Positions 12,751 to 24,365 of a stretch of 64,000 bases of DNA are shown piece by piece (the first letter of the stretch is position 1; each line of letters opens with the position of its first letter). Origin of the DNA: Branchiostoma floridae (lineage: Eukaryota; Chordata; Leptocardii; Amphioxiformes; Branchiostomatidae); assembly GCF_000003815.2 (NCBI RefSeq), contig NC_049985.1:10204206-10268205 (forward strand), given 5' to 3'. Below the pieces are notes generated by a model that was given only the letters and a program-made list of their open reading frames with translations, was not told where the DNA came from and did not search any database. Position numbers and translations under genes: made by a program.

Positions 12751-13047
12751 AGGGCTCAAAATACTTTTTCTGCATACCAGGTAAATTCTGGATTATATAC
12801 ACCAGACAAATTCTATACCTTTACCAAGATTTGAGCAACATTAATATAGATGAAACTGGTAACTAATTTCAATGTTCAATATAGTATTCCATAGGTGAGA
12901 ACATTCAGTAGTACTGACGAACACTTACATCCAGTTGTAGACCCAGTATAAGTCTGTGGCATGCTACTTCAGAAATACCTGCACAGCTCCAATTCTGCTT
13001 GCACTAAGCTTACCTGTATACTATATTTAGTGGTACTTTGAGCCTTG
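12751..13047. repeat. Putative MITE with imperfect inverted ends (AGGGCTCAAAATAC family)
   Basis: The left end AGGGCTCAAAATAC, then CTGCATACCAGGTAA, is mirrored at the right by TTACCTGTATAC, then GTGGTACTTTGAGCC. The span is about 300 bp with no coding capacity. Related sequence lies at 14381-14655, and on the opposite strand at 39754-39852, so this is a dispersed family. The ends are too diverged to define a target duplication. Confidence 0.42.
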
Positions 13048-13529
13048 CATGTACTTTGTAGCTCACAGTTGTTTTCTTAGATCTAACAAATTTACATGTA
13101 CCATGGCTGTGAATTAAGTGCATTTGTTATGGACAACTGTTGTTGTCCATATGTTCCTTTTCACATTGAATTATCAAAGGGAGTATGACCATATGGTATT
13201 ACCAGTTATTAATTTTGTGCTTTATATGTCTGAGAATAATACTGTTTACATTTCTGGCAGTATGCTGCAAGCCTTTGACTTATATTAAGGTTGTGCTTTT
13301 CCACAATGTAATTTTTTAGAATGGTATTAGGCAGAAACATTCCTCTGTGGTACAGTATTTTATCTGTGCTATTAAATCCGCACTGAAAGTCTCCCAGTAG
13401 GTAGGATTCTATTGGAATTAGCTGTCATCTCAATATGCTGTGTAAGCTCATTGGCCACTTCCACAGAATGTAAAGCTAGGCTCAGGCTAGTCAAATGAAA
13501 TTTTAGATGATACGTGATCTGTCTGGAAA
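13048..13529. other. Non-coding sequence
   Basis: AT-rich and without a recognisable gene or repeat. It ends at the third assembly gap. Confidence 0.45.
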
Positions 13530-13629
13530 NNNNNNNNNNNNNNNNNNNNNNNNNNNNNNNNNNNNNNNNNNNNNNNNNNNNNNNNNNNNNNNNNNNNNNN
13601 NNNNNNNNNNNNNNNNNNNNNNNNNNNNN
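13530..13629. other. Assembly gap (100 N)
   Basis: Exactly 100 N. A strong hairpin lies 41 bp to the right, a plausible reason for assembly failure. Confidence 0.99.
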
Positions 13630-13670
13630 TTCATGATGTTATTACTTGTAGAACGTTTTCGATTTGTCAG

Positions 13671-13734
13671 AAATGACCGCTTTTGCCCTGGCAGCCTCCT
13701 TTTAAGGAGGCTGCGAGGGCAAAAGCGGTCATTT
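13671..13734. repeat. Near-perfect 64-bp palindrome plus 18-bp tandem
   Basis: The arms 13671-13701 and 13704-13734 (starting AAATGACCGCTTTTGCCCT) are reverse complements except for one G/G mismatch (13690 against 13715) and a 2-base centre. This would fold into a hairpin of about 31 bp. Immediately after it, GGTAGAACATTGTTACAG (13735-13752) is repeated as 13753-13767. The structure is GC-richer than its context. It could be a foldback element or part of a hairpin-bearing transposon lost in the gap. Confidence 0.9.
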
Positions 13735-13767
13735 GGTAGAACATTGTTACAGGGTAGAACATTGTTA

Positions 13768-14380
13768 TTTTCATAGAACCTCCAGGCAAGCAATGTTATG
13801 GGATTCGTTTGTATGGGGTCCGTTTAATATATACAAATTTGCAATTTTCTCAAAACCTCACGCACAAGTAGTGTAACAGTTATATTGCTCCCTTAAACTC
13901 CCTTTCTTGGAACCAACAGCATGATTTTGAGCACACTTTTTCAATGGACATCGTTAAGCCTAATGCCAGATTCCACAGACCGGAATGCGGGGATTTTATG
14001 ATTTACCCTGCTAAGTCTCAAAAGATGCCATTACTGGTCATTAAAGACCAGTCAATGTGCAAGGATTTCCTCAGGTCAGGAGGTGGGTCGCTCCCACGGC
14101 TTAAATCCCAATCGCTGCAATAAGAACATACATAAATAGACCCTTACACCGAGTTTGAATCTTCCGTCATAATCTTCTTAGTTCAATAGATGCAGTAAAT
14201 TACTAGTAATAGACGGTTTTCATGTACTTGAGTGATCTAAAGGGCTTTAATGCATCAAAGTTATTTCTATCTAAAGTGTTAGTTGTGCTGTGTATATATT
14301 GATTTTTATTTTGTAGGGTTATGCTCAGTCAGATGCATGCAATTAATGTAGCAGAGATAATCCTTTCAAGTATTCTTAGT
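13768..14380. other. Non-coding sequence
   Basis: No gene or element recognised between the gap-side hairpin and the next repeat. Confidence 0.45.
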
Positions 14381-14655
14381 TTAGGGCTCAAAATGCTTGT
14401 CTGCATACCTGTAGTGGTGCAGGATATGTGTGAAATTACCTGTATCAGTCAAGTTTTAACTGCATCATCCTGGATCGAACTTGTAGCTGTTAAGAGACCC
14501 TTCCACTTCTTTATTAAGCACTTCAAAGCAAGTAACAATTGATATAAAATGCACATACATGCACTCAAATATATACCGTAAGTACAGGTTAGATACAAGT
14601 CCAAATGTAGATATCAGAAATACCAGCACAACTCCAGTCTTACCTACGCAAATGT
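14381..14655. repeat. Second, diverged copy of the AGGGCTCAAAATAC family
   Basis: It starts TTAGGGCTCAAAATGC, then CTGCATACCTGTAGTGG, as in the 12751 copy. It ends AGAAATACCAGCACAACTCCAGTCTTACC, parallel to the penultimate part of that copy. The middle is unrelated or too diverged to align by eye. Confidence 0.35.
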
Positions 14656-17600
14656 TGAATATGTATAGGCGATATTTTGGTCCCTGCAATATGAATTGGA
14701 TGATGTAGCATACTGATGATTGCTTTAAATTGTTTCCTGTGTAATCCTAATGTCTGACAGGTGCGTAGGAAGGAGCCATGAGCATTGTTGAAAAGCTACA
14801 AGAAGAACATTGTCTTAAAATTGCTGCTTCAAATGCCTTGCATTAATTCTAAGTTAAGAAGGATAGTGAAATGTGAAGAAACATTTGGGGCTTGCTTGAT
14901 CTTAATATGCAAATCATCTCACAGCATAATCCATCTCCCCAAAGGATACATTAAGTGATCTATGTGTATAGACCTTTTCAACACTCTTCTTTGACAGTTT
15001 GGTAGTTTATTTTTTTACCCAGCAAGTGTACACTGTGGTTAGTGACAGAATCTGATATAGATACACTAGTATGTTTCTTGTTTGTTTGTTTGTTTTCTCC
15101 AAAGACTGCCTTCCTACCAGTTTCCAGTTAGTAAGCAGCCCTTCATGATTTGATGTCCCCATTGTCACAAATGATCACAACTTTTTTCAGTATATTGATC
15201 CAAGATCCACAAAAGCAAAGTTAAGCAGTGTAAGTCTACACTGGTAACAGCCAGACCACATCTGTCATCAGTGTAGTTGTGGGCTGGTCACGCCTCTGTC
15301 TACTCAGTTGTTCCCAGACATCATTGCAGTCCAAGGTCTGTGATCCCTGTGTTTACAGTACATGTGTGTAAACAGGACAGGAGATCAAAAGTAAGGTATG
15401 TTCATGAAGTTAGGAAGCACTTAAGGTCACAACAATTTATTCCCTTCTGGTTCCCAGACATTTCAAACAAAAGGGCAGAAAAATTATTGAAAACAGAGGG
15501 CTGAGACAAAACTTTAAATCTGTAATTATGCACCATACCAAGGCATGAGCCTGGCATTTGGCTATGTTTTCATATTGTTCTTCAACTTAAATTTTGGGTC
15601 TTCAGATTTGAAGACAAACAAGACAAAGCTTAAGATGGTGTAGCTTTCTTGAGTAAATGTAATTGCAGTAACAAACTTCAAGTGTGGGAATGACATGCTT
15701 CAGTAAAGGAGTGACGAAGTTCACTGTCAGTTTGATGAAAGACTTGTTACAGTATACCTTACACTGTGAAATGACACAGCGACTGTAAACATCTACTGGT
15801 ACATGTATATATTGAGTCATTGAGGAGTGCCAATAGCATTCAGTGAAAGACATTCTCGGGGCTGAGGTAGGTTTTTTTGTCTCTGGATTCTTTACAGATG
15901 TGCAGTAGTGGATAGGAGGGAGGACCTTGGATTTACTTGTTAAGAAGAAAAAATTCTATTTTGTAGCATGTGCAGTCAGTAAAGCTGGATTTTATAGGTA
16001 TCAAAGCTAACAGAATCTGATGTATTTTTCCCTTCTGTGTGTGAAGCTTTGGATCAAGTGTTGTAGTCAGTCGAATGGAATGTGTGGGGATTAGCCATGT
16101 GTGGTGATCCTGGTGGATTATGTAGTGTTGAGGGAAAAGTCTAGTCTGGTGACCACATGAACTGAATTTAGACTTGGTACCATACTTAATGATCAACAGG
16201 CATAATCCATAGCCTCAACCCGGACTCATTTGGCAGCTTGAAAAAAAGTTCTTAATAAGGCCAAATAGGATGAATGATTAGAGATGAGTTAACTAGCCAT
16301 AGGGTCAAAAGTCTCTGTAAAGCTTGTCAAACGCTGAGCAAGTGCACTTACTAATCTTTCAGATCATGGGCAGATTACTCTTATTAGTTGACAACATATA
16401 TTGATGCTTCTCTGACAAAGCTAGTTCATTACACTTTGTTCCAACACAAAAAGTTTAAATGAGCAGTTTTAGCTCTGTATACTTGTAGTCTTGCTCAAAA
16501 TTCAAATGACCAAATCATTTACCCCATTTGGCCAATTTCTACTGAGCTTTTCAACAACCAAAGAACCACAGTAGTGACAACATGATCCCCAGCTTACCAA
16601 CATGAGATGCACAGATGTCTGTCATTAGGTACAGTTTTTCTAGCCAGGTATCCTTCCTATTCTACCTCTGGTTTGGTCTGATTGTTACCTTGAAGAATAG
16701 TCTGAAACCATGTGAATTTTCAGCTTTTATGAATCAATTATTTCAGAATTAATTCTTGGGAGTACTGAATGAGGGATCAGACTTTTTACATGTTCGCAGA
16801 CCCCATTACAGTGCTGTGATTATACAGACCCAAACAGAGATCTGCAGTACATTTTATTTGAATATTTGTATGCCATTTCCTCCTCTATGAAGAGGAGCAA
16901 GGGAAGCCAGCCAGAATACCTTTCATATACACATTTGTACAACCTGGACAGGTAAAGCTGTAAAGCAGAATATTGGTAGAAGTGGAAAAATTGTAATGGA
17001 GGAAAATTGGTAGAAATTGTTGCTGAATAAAGATTCCCTTGACTGTCTGAAAATCAAATTGTCCAGCACTTTTCTGAATGGTAAAGTTTATTTTAATAAT
17101 GGATTGCAGCTGTGTTTTAGTCTGCATATTCAGTTCTAAGGCCATGCTATATGGCATCAAGAAAAGTGCTTCCTACAGATGACTCTTTTCAAATAGACAA
17201 CACAGGAGGAAGGATGATGACCTCAAAGACTTGCATATCCCCTCCCACTTGAAGTTTACTATCATCTTTTTGATGAGTGTCTCCAGAGCAATGTGCCAGG
17301 CGGAATTCTTCCCCTTTGTTTCAAGCGACAAAGTATCACACAACTCACATCCCAAGTGAAGACTTGAGGAAGAAACAACTTATATTAATTGTCCCAAAGA
17401 GACCAATTATCTGACTAACAAATTAAGCAGATTCCATGTGCTGGGTTATCAGTACTGTGCAGAATTACATGCTGAAATTTACATTAGTGCTATAGCGTGA
17501 GCATAAGTGGCTCTAAAGCCTTAAGTAAGTAGATGCTGCAATTTGGCAAGTGTAAAAAATCAGTTGCGAATTTTAAAGGATGAGGAAAAAATAAAGTAAG

Positions 17601-17781
17601 AACGGCTTTGATGCATGAGTTTCAGAAATACTTTTTTGTAGATCCTGTCATAACATAGCCATTTCAGTGACTAGTGTCTAACTTCTAAGAATAGTTTAAG
17701 AATTCAAGAACAGAATAAGATGAACATGTAATGCAATGACTGTTGGAAGCAGTCATCATCATAAACTAATATCAACTGCAG
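14656..17781. other. Non-coding sequence
   Basis: No supported gene. A short (TTTG)n tract lies at about 15079-15094. Short open frames lack splice context or domains. Confidence 0.45.
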
Positions 17782-17852
17782 AAGACTGTTTTAATGACAT
17801 GACGGATTGCCAGCTACTGCTACTGTCTATGAGGCGCTACATGATGTGGGTG
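17782..17852 (+). CDS. Candidate internal coding exon, unidentified
   Basis: The acceptor (ATCAACTGCAG) and a strong donor (GTG|GTAAGTAA) enclose 71 nt. Two frames contain stops (TGA, TAA). The remaining one reads DCFNDMTDCQLLLLSMRR and ends YMMWV, phase 1 to 0. The peptide has a leucine run followed by basic and then bulky hydrophobic residues, which is compatible with a helix in a real protein. I do not recognise a family. By phase it could precede either the 30218 or the 34120 candidate (both start at phase 0). Confidence 0.3.
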
Positions 17853-20800
17853 GTAAGTAATGGTTATGTGACAACACAGAGATGTTTTGACAGAAAAAGT
17901 AGTATCTATGGCATTGATGCATAGCTACACAGGTGCTATAGGTTGCAATGTCATTTCAGGAAAACATTTGCATCTGAGTATGTCATTGAGAGGAGCTACG
18001 GAAGCCTCCTCGGTTAGAAAAGTTGGGGTGATGATGTGAGGTTGTGTTTTTTTGCTGAAGGGTAAAGGCAGCAGAAAATAAGTTTCTGAGGAAATTGAAG
18101 TGACATTTGGCCGCACCAATTCATCCTGCTGGTTCTTGGATTAAAAATAGATAAGCTGATGAACAGAGCATCAATATGAACACAGTGATGGGAAGTTATT
18201 TGTACATGTACATTGTTACCTACAGTTTCAGCAAGAAGGTTGTATCAAAAGTCTTTACTCAGAGTTGATGCACCTAAAAGAACAACCTAGACATTTAGTC
18301 TGAAAGGGTCAAAAGTGATAATGGTCAAGAAATAAGGGTCAAGAAATATTTTTGGTAAATCTTGTTTGCAAAGTTCAAGTTTATAGCAAGTTCAAGGTTA
18401 ACATAACAATTGCTGGCAGTATCTCCGAGTTTATATCACATTAGATGTTACCATATTACATTACATCCCTGCACCTCAGTAGATTCAGAGGAAAATTCAA
18501 TCTCCATTGATTTCTGTTCACTTCCTCCAGCCCTTTGTCCAATTAGGGACAAATCAGAACGTCCCGACAAGTAAAATCGCAATGCTAGAGAAAATATGGA
18601 TCTGACATGTTCTCAGCATAACTATTCCTCAGTTGCTCATGTAGTTTAATGTGAACAGGAACCTTTTTGTAGACATAATTTTGCCACTACACATGGGTGT
18701 CAGGTTGTCATAACTTTGAAGATATTAAGCTCTGGGGTAGAAGAGAATTAGCAGGAGTTATAATATCTTGATGGTGAGCAAATAAAACAAATAGAAATAT
18801 TGTCTGGTGCGTAATTGTTGAAACTTTAGTTTATACAATATTGGAGGATGCTAAGGCTTTATGTCAAATCATTTCTCTTAACAACCTTTTAAGATTTAAA
18901 AGTTTCAGATAAAAATGTTAATTTCCAGCAACCCAAATCCCAGGATTATGATGTTTCACTTAAAGCGATAAGGCAAGGGAGTCATCATCCTTAACGCAGC
19001 CATCTTATTTGATGTTTCGCTCCAAGCAGTGCAAAGAACTGATAAGAGACTACCAACATATGCATGTAATTCTTCTAACATTTATAGAGTGGTGTCTTGG
19101 ACTCCAACTCCCCTTGGCCATCTGTCTTCGAGATCTTGAAGGAGATACGATATCTGCAGAACAATTTTGACAGTTATGGATGGTACTAATGAGCAAAGTT
19201 TCAGCAACGTTTATAACCCATTAGCTCTTAATCTTCCGCATTTCTTAAGATCCATAATCTCTGTTCACAGGAGTCGCTGGTACAAGTATAGATAAGGGCA
19301 TAATGGATGGGATGATTTGGTAAGAGCAGTTTATCTCACAGATACATGGGAACCCTGGCAGCCTAACTGTCACCCACGCTAATTTATTACCCTGTGCGGA
19401 ATACGTGAAAGAAAGATTCATCCTTTGCCTCATCTGCATGAGAGTGTGTGTAGCTGATGGATTATAGCCATGATTATGGATTTGCTGTAAATTGTGTGCT
19501 GTGAATAGTCTTAATATACTGTTAATGATGACTTGTGTCTCTGTGAGCACTCCGCAAATGTTATCCGACATTCACTTGCAACAGTTTCATGCAAAACAAC
19601 CCCTGAAATGCTAGTCTTTGGAATATGAAGAAGGTTAGTAACATGATTTACAACCTTTCAGCAGCCCCACTGAAACTTACTGAGATGATGAAGTCAACAT
19701 TTTTCTTCCCTTTTGGGTCTTCATCTTAGCCACACATTCAACACACTGAATATATAAATGATGATTTACTTGACTTGTATGTAGGCAATCTCTAATCCAA
19801 GTCATCTTTATGCCCATATGGATTTGTTCCTGACAGTCAAAACTGCATGTGTCTCTTCATCCATATCTTATCCTCCAACTTCTTCCATTTAGAAGTAAGT
19901 TCTTTCGTCTTTGTACAGCATTTATGTTCCACCAGATTCCTAACATCATTCATTTACTGTAAGAACAAATCCCTGACACTAAATTACAGTGAGGAGCTTT
20001 GGTCCATAAAAACACTGCATACCAGCCACTCTATCAGGCCATCTACAGATGGCTGAGTTCGTTTTCATGTTCCCTTCTACTTGATGGACAGAAGAGACAG
20101 ATAGGGATGGACTCCTGGATGGACTTGTCATATGTTCCCCATGACCTGCGTCAATACTTCCTGTGATATTTCAAGGGATGTATGGATGATCTGCCAGTAG
20201 GATTCGCCCACACAAAGAGAATAGTGGAAACAGGCAGACTCTGAAGAAGAAACTTTGCTTTCCATTTTCTAACTTTATAAGAAACCTCTCTGAATGAATG
20301 ATGTTTGAAGGTTGGTAGTGTAGTGTGATTCAAATTTGAGTTGCAAAGTTTTTAACCTAAAGGATTAGATGAAAGACTTTTATTCTAACTACTAATTACA
20401 TATTAAACCTCAAAGGTAGGTATTTTCTGGCCAAAACCTTTCAGAGAACTGCATCTACAAACTACATTATAAGATCTTTATGCAGCACCATCTCTGATAA
20501 ATTTGGACATCCGGACTGACTTAGACTTAAATTCCTCTGGAGGATTTATTGAAGTGTTATCCTATTTGTTAAGCCTTTGTTGAAAGTACCATAACTCTGA
20601 GTCCAGAACTTAGCTGCATTTTAACTTAAATATAGTCAAGAAACTTAAATTTAAAATGTGGAAACTTTGTTGAACTGTACGTTGTTGTTTCAAATGTAAT
20701 GTTTGCAGTTGTCTTGCTTGAAACATGGACTTTGGTAATGACAAGCAGGCATTTATCTACAAAAATATGGGGACTTTTAAAGAGATGAAATGATAAGCAT

Positions 20801-20920
20801 TAGTCTGGAAAAACAAGGTTTGTTTTTGGAGTGGCTGATGCTTTGGGGGAGGTGGTAATCTTCACAAACATACCAAGTGACAGCAGAAGGAGTGCAGCCC
20901 TCCTTAGTCTTATCATCACT
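17853..20920. other. Non-coding sequence
   Basis: No supported gene. Contains one minus-orientation MITE-family end at 18109-18147 and otherwise unique AT-rich DNA. Confidence 0.45.
18109..18147 (-). repeat. Lone end of the GGCCACACC MITE family
   Basis: Reads GGCCGCACCAATTCATCC, then TGGTTCTTGGATTAAA, a good match to the family left end. No clear inverted partner is visible in the next 250 bp. Confidence 0.42.
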
Positions 20921-21320
20921 TCTTCTGAGACAGTCGGGCTGACTTGAGATTAAGTTTGCTGGAGGAAAGGTTGAAGAATTCCCAATCTCTACAACCTTTG
21001 GAGTTCCTTTTTGAGAAGGTAAGGAAATATATGGCTTTTGGACCTGATATCAGTTGGTGACGAAAAAGTCATGATAACCATACTTCCTGAGACAGAAGGG
21101 ATGACTTGAGATTAAGGTTTTAGAAGGAAAGGGCAAGAAATGCTCTAATCTCCTTGTCTGAGACCTGGCCGCTCTATGAGAAGGGATGTTTGAAAGTCTA
21201 GATAGTTCTTGCTGTTATCTGATTGCAAGAATGCCATTGGCTTTTAAAATTGTCATATTTTGAGTGGGATGTTCTTAAGATTAATGCTGTAGGAGGCAAG
21301 GGCAAGGAATGCCAGGATCC
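20921..21320 (+). repeat. Degenerate tandem triplication, about 165-bp period
   Basis: Three units share TGAGACAG, GACTTGAGATTAAG, then GGAGGAAAGG or AGGCAAGGGCAAGGAATGC. Anchors lie at about 20940, 21102 and 21271 (spacing 162 and 169 bp). Units are strongly diverged, so this is an old local duplication without coding potential. Confidence 0.55.
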
Positions 21321-21589
21321 GAAAGCAGTAGATAAGAAATGTCGTCATTCTTGGCAAAGATCATCCATATCAGCTGCATGACAGAGTTTCAGTATTACCT
21401 CCTTAGACATTTCAGTATCAGTTCAAAGCTATTTGACAGACATACTAGACAAGTGACTGACCTTAAAACAACATTATCAATTGTTTCAAACTTTTTGAGA
21501 TCAACAGATGACTACTCTCTGATGCACATGTTGGTTTATTAATTACCTGCATGTATGCAGGTATGGTTTTGATGCTGGTGGAAACTTTT

Positions 21590-22215
21590 TGGTAGCCGGG
21601 GATGTAGGGCGCTGTATCTCGTGAACGGATGGTGCGAGCACGACGATTTTTGGTACGTGGGTTGGGGGTGGTAGCCTGACACTCAGGTGTGATTTTGGGC
21701 CTCCTGGCGCTTGACCTTGACATTGAAGGTGGCATTTTTGGTGTTTTTGGGGCACTTTTGGCGCTGTGTGTCCGGAACGATACGCGCGATTGCGACGATT
21801 TTTGGTGCATGGGTGGGGGGTTGTTGCCTGTTGCCTAGGATTGACTTTGGGCCTTGTCGCGTTTGAACTTGACCCGGCAGGTCGAATTTTGTGTCCGGGA
21901 GGGGTGTTTCCGGAGTTATATCTTCTGAACGGCTGGGGCTGGCGCGATGATATTTGGCACATGTGTCGGCGGTGGCTGAATAATGCTCAATTTTGATTTT
22001 GGCGCCCTTGGTGCTTGAACTTGACATTTTAGGTTACCTTTTGTGCGGGCACGGGGCGTGCGCTGTATCTCCGGAACGCAAGGTGCCATTGTGTTGCCAT
22101 TTGGTACGTGAGTTGTTTGTGGTGTCCTGGTGGTCAGGTTTGATTTTGGGCCTCCTAGTGCTTGAACTTGATACTGTATAGGTTGACCCTGTTTTAGTGT
22201 GGTTGGGGCATCCTC
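21590..22215 (+). repeat. Tandem array, about 150-bp period, four units
   Basis: The anchor (GCGCTGTATCTCCGGAACG or a variant) recurs at about 21609, 21761, 21912 and 22060 (spacing 152, 151, 148 bp). Each unit continues with a GACGATTTTTGGTACGTGGG-like segment and then TTTTGGGCC, GCTTGAACTTGAC. The array is GC-richer than its flanks and creates long overlapping shadow frames on the minus strand because the unit length is near a multiple of three. It is probably a non-coding minisatellite, possibly the interior of a larger element. Confidence 0.85.
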
Positions 22216-22463
22216 CCAATATCTGCTTGGTTTTAAAAACAGATTATGGTTGGGTGTAGAACCATCATCTGGCCTGGGCCACCTTCAATGTATCAGGTTA
22301 CTTAGTGGCACTGACAGTTTGCCAGATGACGGGAGTGTGCCAGATTATATATCTGTTGGTCAGGTATAATTGGAGTTTGCTTATTACTCTTTGTGGTGTT
22401 TCTAGAGCTGTATAGTACTGAGTTTTAAGTTCCGGTACAAGTTCCTTTACCCTGTTGGCAATC

Positions 22464-22547
22464 ATGGTTGAACTTGAACTTAAACAGAAGAAGATGCAAT
22501 TTTCTAATGTGGAGGAGAACTGTATAGAGTGTGGGCATAAGAGAAAG
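22464..22547 (+). CDS. Candidate first coding exon, unidentified
   Basis: An ATG in fair context (ATCATGG) opens 28 codons, MVELELKQKKMQFSNV, then EENCIECGHKRK, directly followed by a near-ideal donor, AAG|GTATGT. Without splicing the frame stops four codons later. The CIECGHKRK segment contains a CxxC pair that could be half of a zinc-binding site. It sits just downstream of the 150-bp array, so it may be the start of a mobile-element gene rather than a host gene. No family is recognised. Confidence 0.3.
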
Positions 22548-24126
22548 GTATGTGTATGATTTGTCCTGTGTTTCTTTTTGTTTCTTTGGTAATGCCATTT
22601 CCATACTGTATACAGGTAATTTGTTGTTTTGGGCTAGTCATATTCGCTTGGTTTTTGGGCCTGCTTAATCTATGGTACAGGCAGGGTTAAGTGGTGGAGG
22701 CTTAGCTTTGTTCTGTTTTAAATTCAGTATCGTTTGTTGCATTTTGTCGCGGCAAATATATGATGAAATTCCCCTTCTAAGCAACTGCTCATTGGTTTGT
22801 GGGGATGTTTGCTGGGTGTTTGCTTTGACTACAACAGCTTCTGAACTTTTCAAAGCTTCCATTGCCAGCAGCTTGCCATTTATAAATGGGATTGACAAGG
22901 ACATTTTTCATAGTAAATTATGCTGTTAAATTTGGCTTAGATACTACAGGAGATTTAGGTTTGGGTTGGATGGATTGAATGAAAATATCATACCACCCTG
23001 GGGACTAACTGTTGCTGCTGCATGGGGGCTACCACTATTCATGTTGTCTAATGTCTATGGAACTACAGATAAAAGTATCATTGGTCAAATTATGCGAGTA
23101 ACATTCCGATGTCAAGTGAATAACACCCCAGAAATAAATCTTTAATGAATATCATTGGAAGAACACAAACCAAGGAGACTTAGCAGCTGCATTAGGTCAG
23201 TACATTGAAATAGGAAGATATTAGTATATCATGTGACAGAGTAACTACATGTGCATGGGCCATCTGAGACAAAAAAAGGTAGCGTCTCAACAACTTCAAA
23301 GTACTGTGGTTGGTTACATACTTAAGAAATCCAAAATAAGTAATGTTCATCCCTGTCCAAACTTACAAATTCAGAAAATGGAATTTCAGAGTCAGACTTT
23401 TGCATGGTGCACAACCAACACAGTAAAAAGCTCATTTTTCCAACCACGTACCACAGACAAAAAGGCAAAAATACACAATAGGTCTACAGAAACCCAATAC
23501 ATTTCATGCAGGCCTGAGGTCTACGAACTCTTGTTCAAAATATGTTCATGGAAATCTGGTCTCTAAGGCAAAAGGTATATAACATATTAGAAATCTAACC
23601 CCCTTGGCTAATTTCTTCAAAGTTTATTTGGATTCTTTGTCGGCTGTTTCTCTTCTAGAATTCCTAGGCTAATCCCCGTTTGATCCTAGCTTTAAAGCTG
23701 GTCTAGGTTGGCTTAGTCACATTTGGCCTTGTCTCAAATTGCTGCTCCATCTCAAAACAACACCTGTACTAATTAATGTGTCTGTAAGATGTTGTTCATG
23801 TGTGCCATGGGATCTAACCAATATTACTTTTTGTCCAAGCTTAATTCAAAGGCCTTGAGAGGATCCCTTGGAGGGCCCCTCGGAGGGTCCCTTTTAGGAT
23901 ACTTATCTTGATCTGTTGCAACATAATCCTAGAAAAGGATTATCAAGTTATCAAAAGATTATGTGTAGATTTATCAAGTGAAAGCTATGTTTAGATAGTC
24001 TTTTGAACATTCTACACAATGTGTAATTTTAGATATGTTTGATGCATCATCAGTTGTGGAGCTGAATGTTCACTGTAACCTGGCTTGACTCTGTCCTAGA
24101 ACTTCAGCAAGCATTTTATGGAGTTA
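22548..24126. other. Non-coding sequence
   Basis: No supported gene or element apart from unique AT-rich DNA. Open frames of 105 aa or less lack recognisable features. Confidence 0.45.
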
Positions 24127-24365
24127 GGCCACACCTATTCTTCTTCGTTCTTAGTCATTTTGAATAAATCTTCAGAAAGAAGGCACAATGAAAACAGAGG
24201 GCTAGGATTAAATCACCTTGAATCTGACAATAATCACTTCCTGAAGATGTGTGTAACTATTTTAATAGGGTACAGACTTCTCCTTCAGACAATATTTTCA
24301 TGTGGATCTCACAGTCCGGCATATTTTAGAAATATGCGAACCAACAAATTAAATTGGCATGTCTT
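24127..24365. mobile_element. MITE, GGCCACACC family, second copy
   Basis: Left end GGCCACACCTATTC, then CGTTCTTAGTCATTTT; inverted right end GCGAACCAACAAATTAAATTGG, then CATGTCT. It spans about 239 bp, close to the 257-bp copy at 9964. A TA precedes the left end (24125-24126), but the right-hand TA is lost through divergence. No coding capacity. Confidence 0.5.

Noticed and set aside
21543-22027. Pro/Arg/Lys-rich overlapping minus-strand frames
   Set aside because: Shadows of the 150-bp tandem array, whose period is near a multiple of three.
21590-22215. CRISPR-like regular repeats
   Set aside because: Units of 150 bp without short identical repeats and unique spacers, in eukaryotic DNA; a minisatellite explains them.
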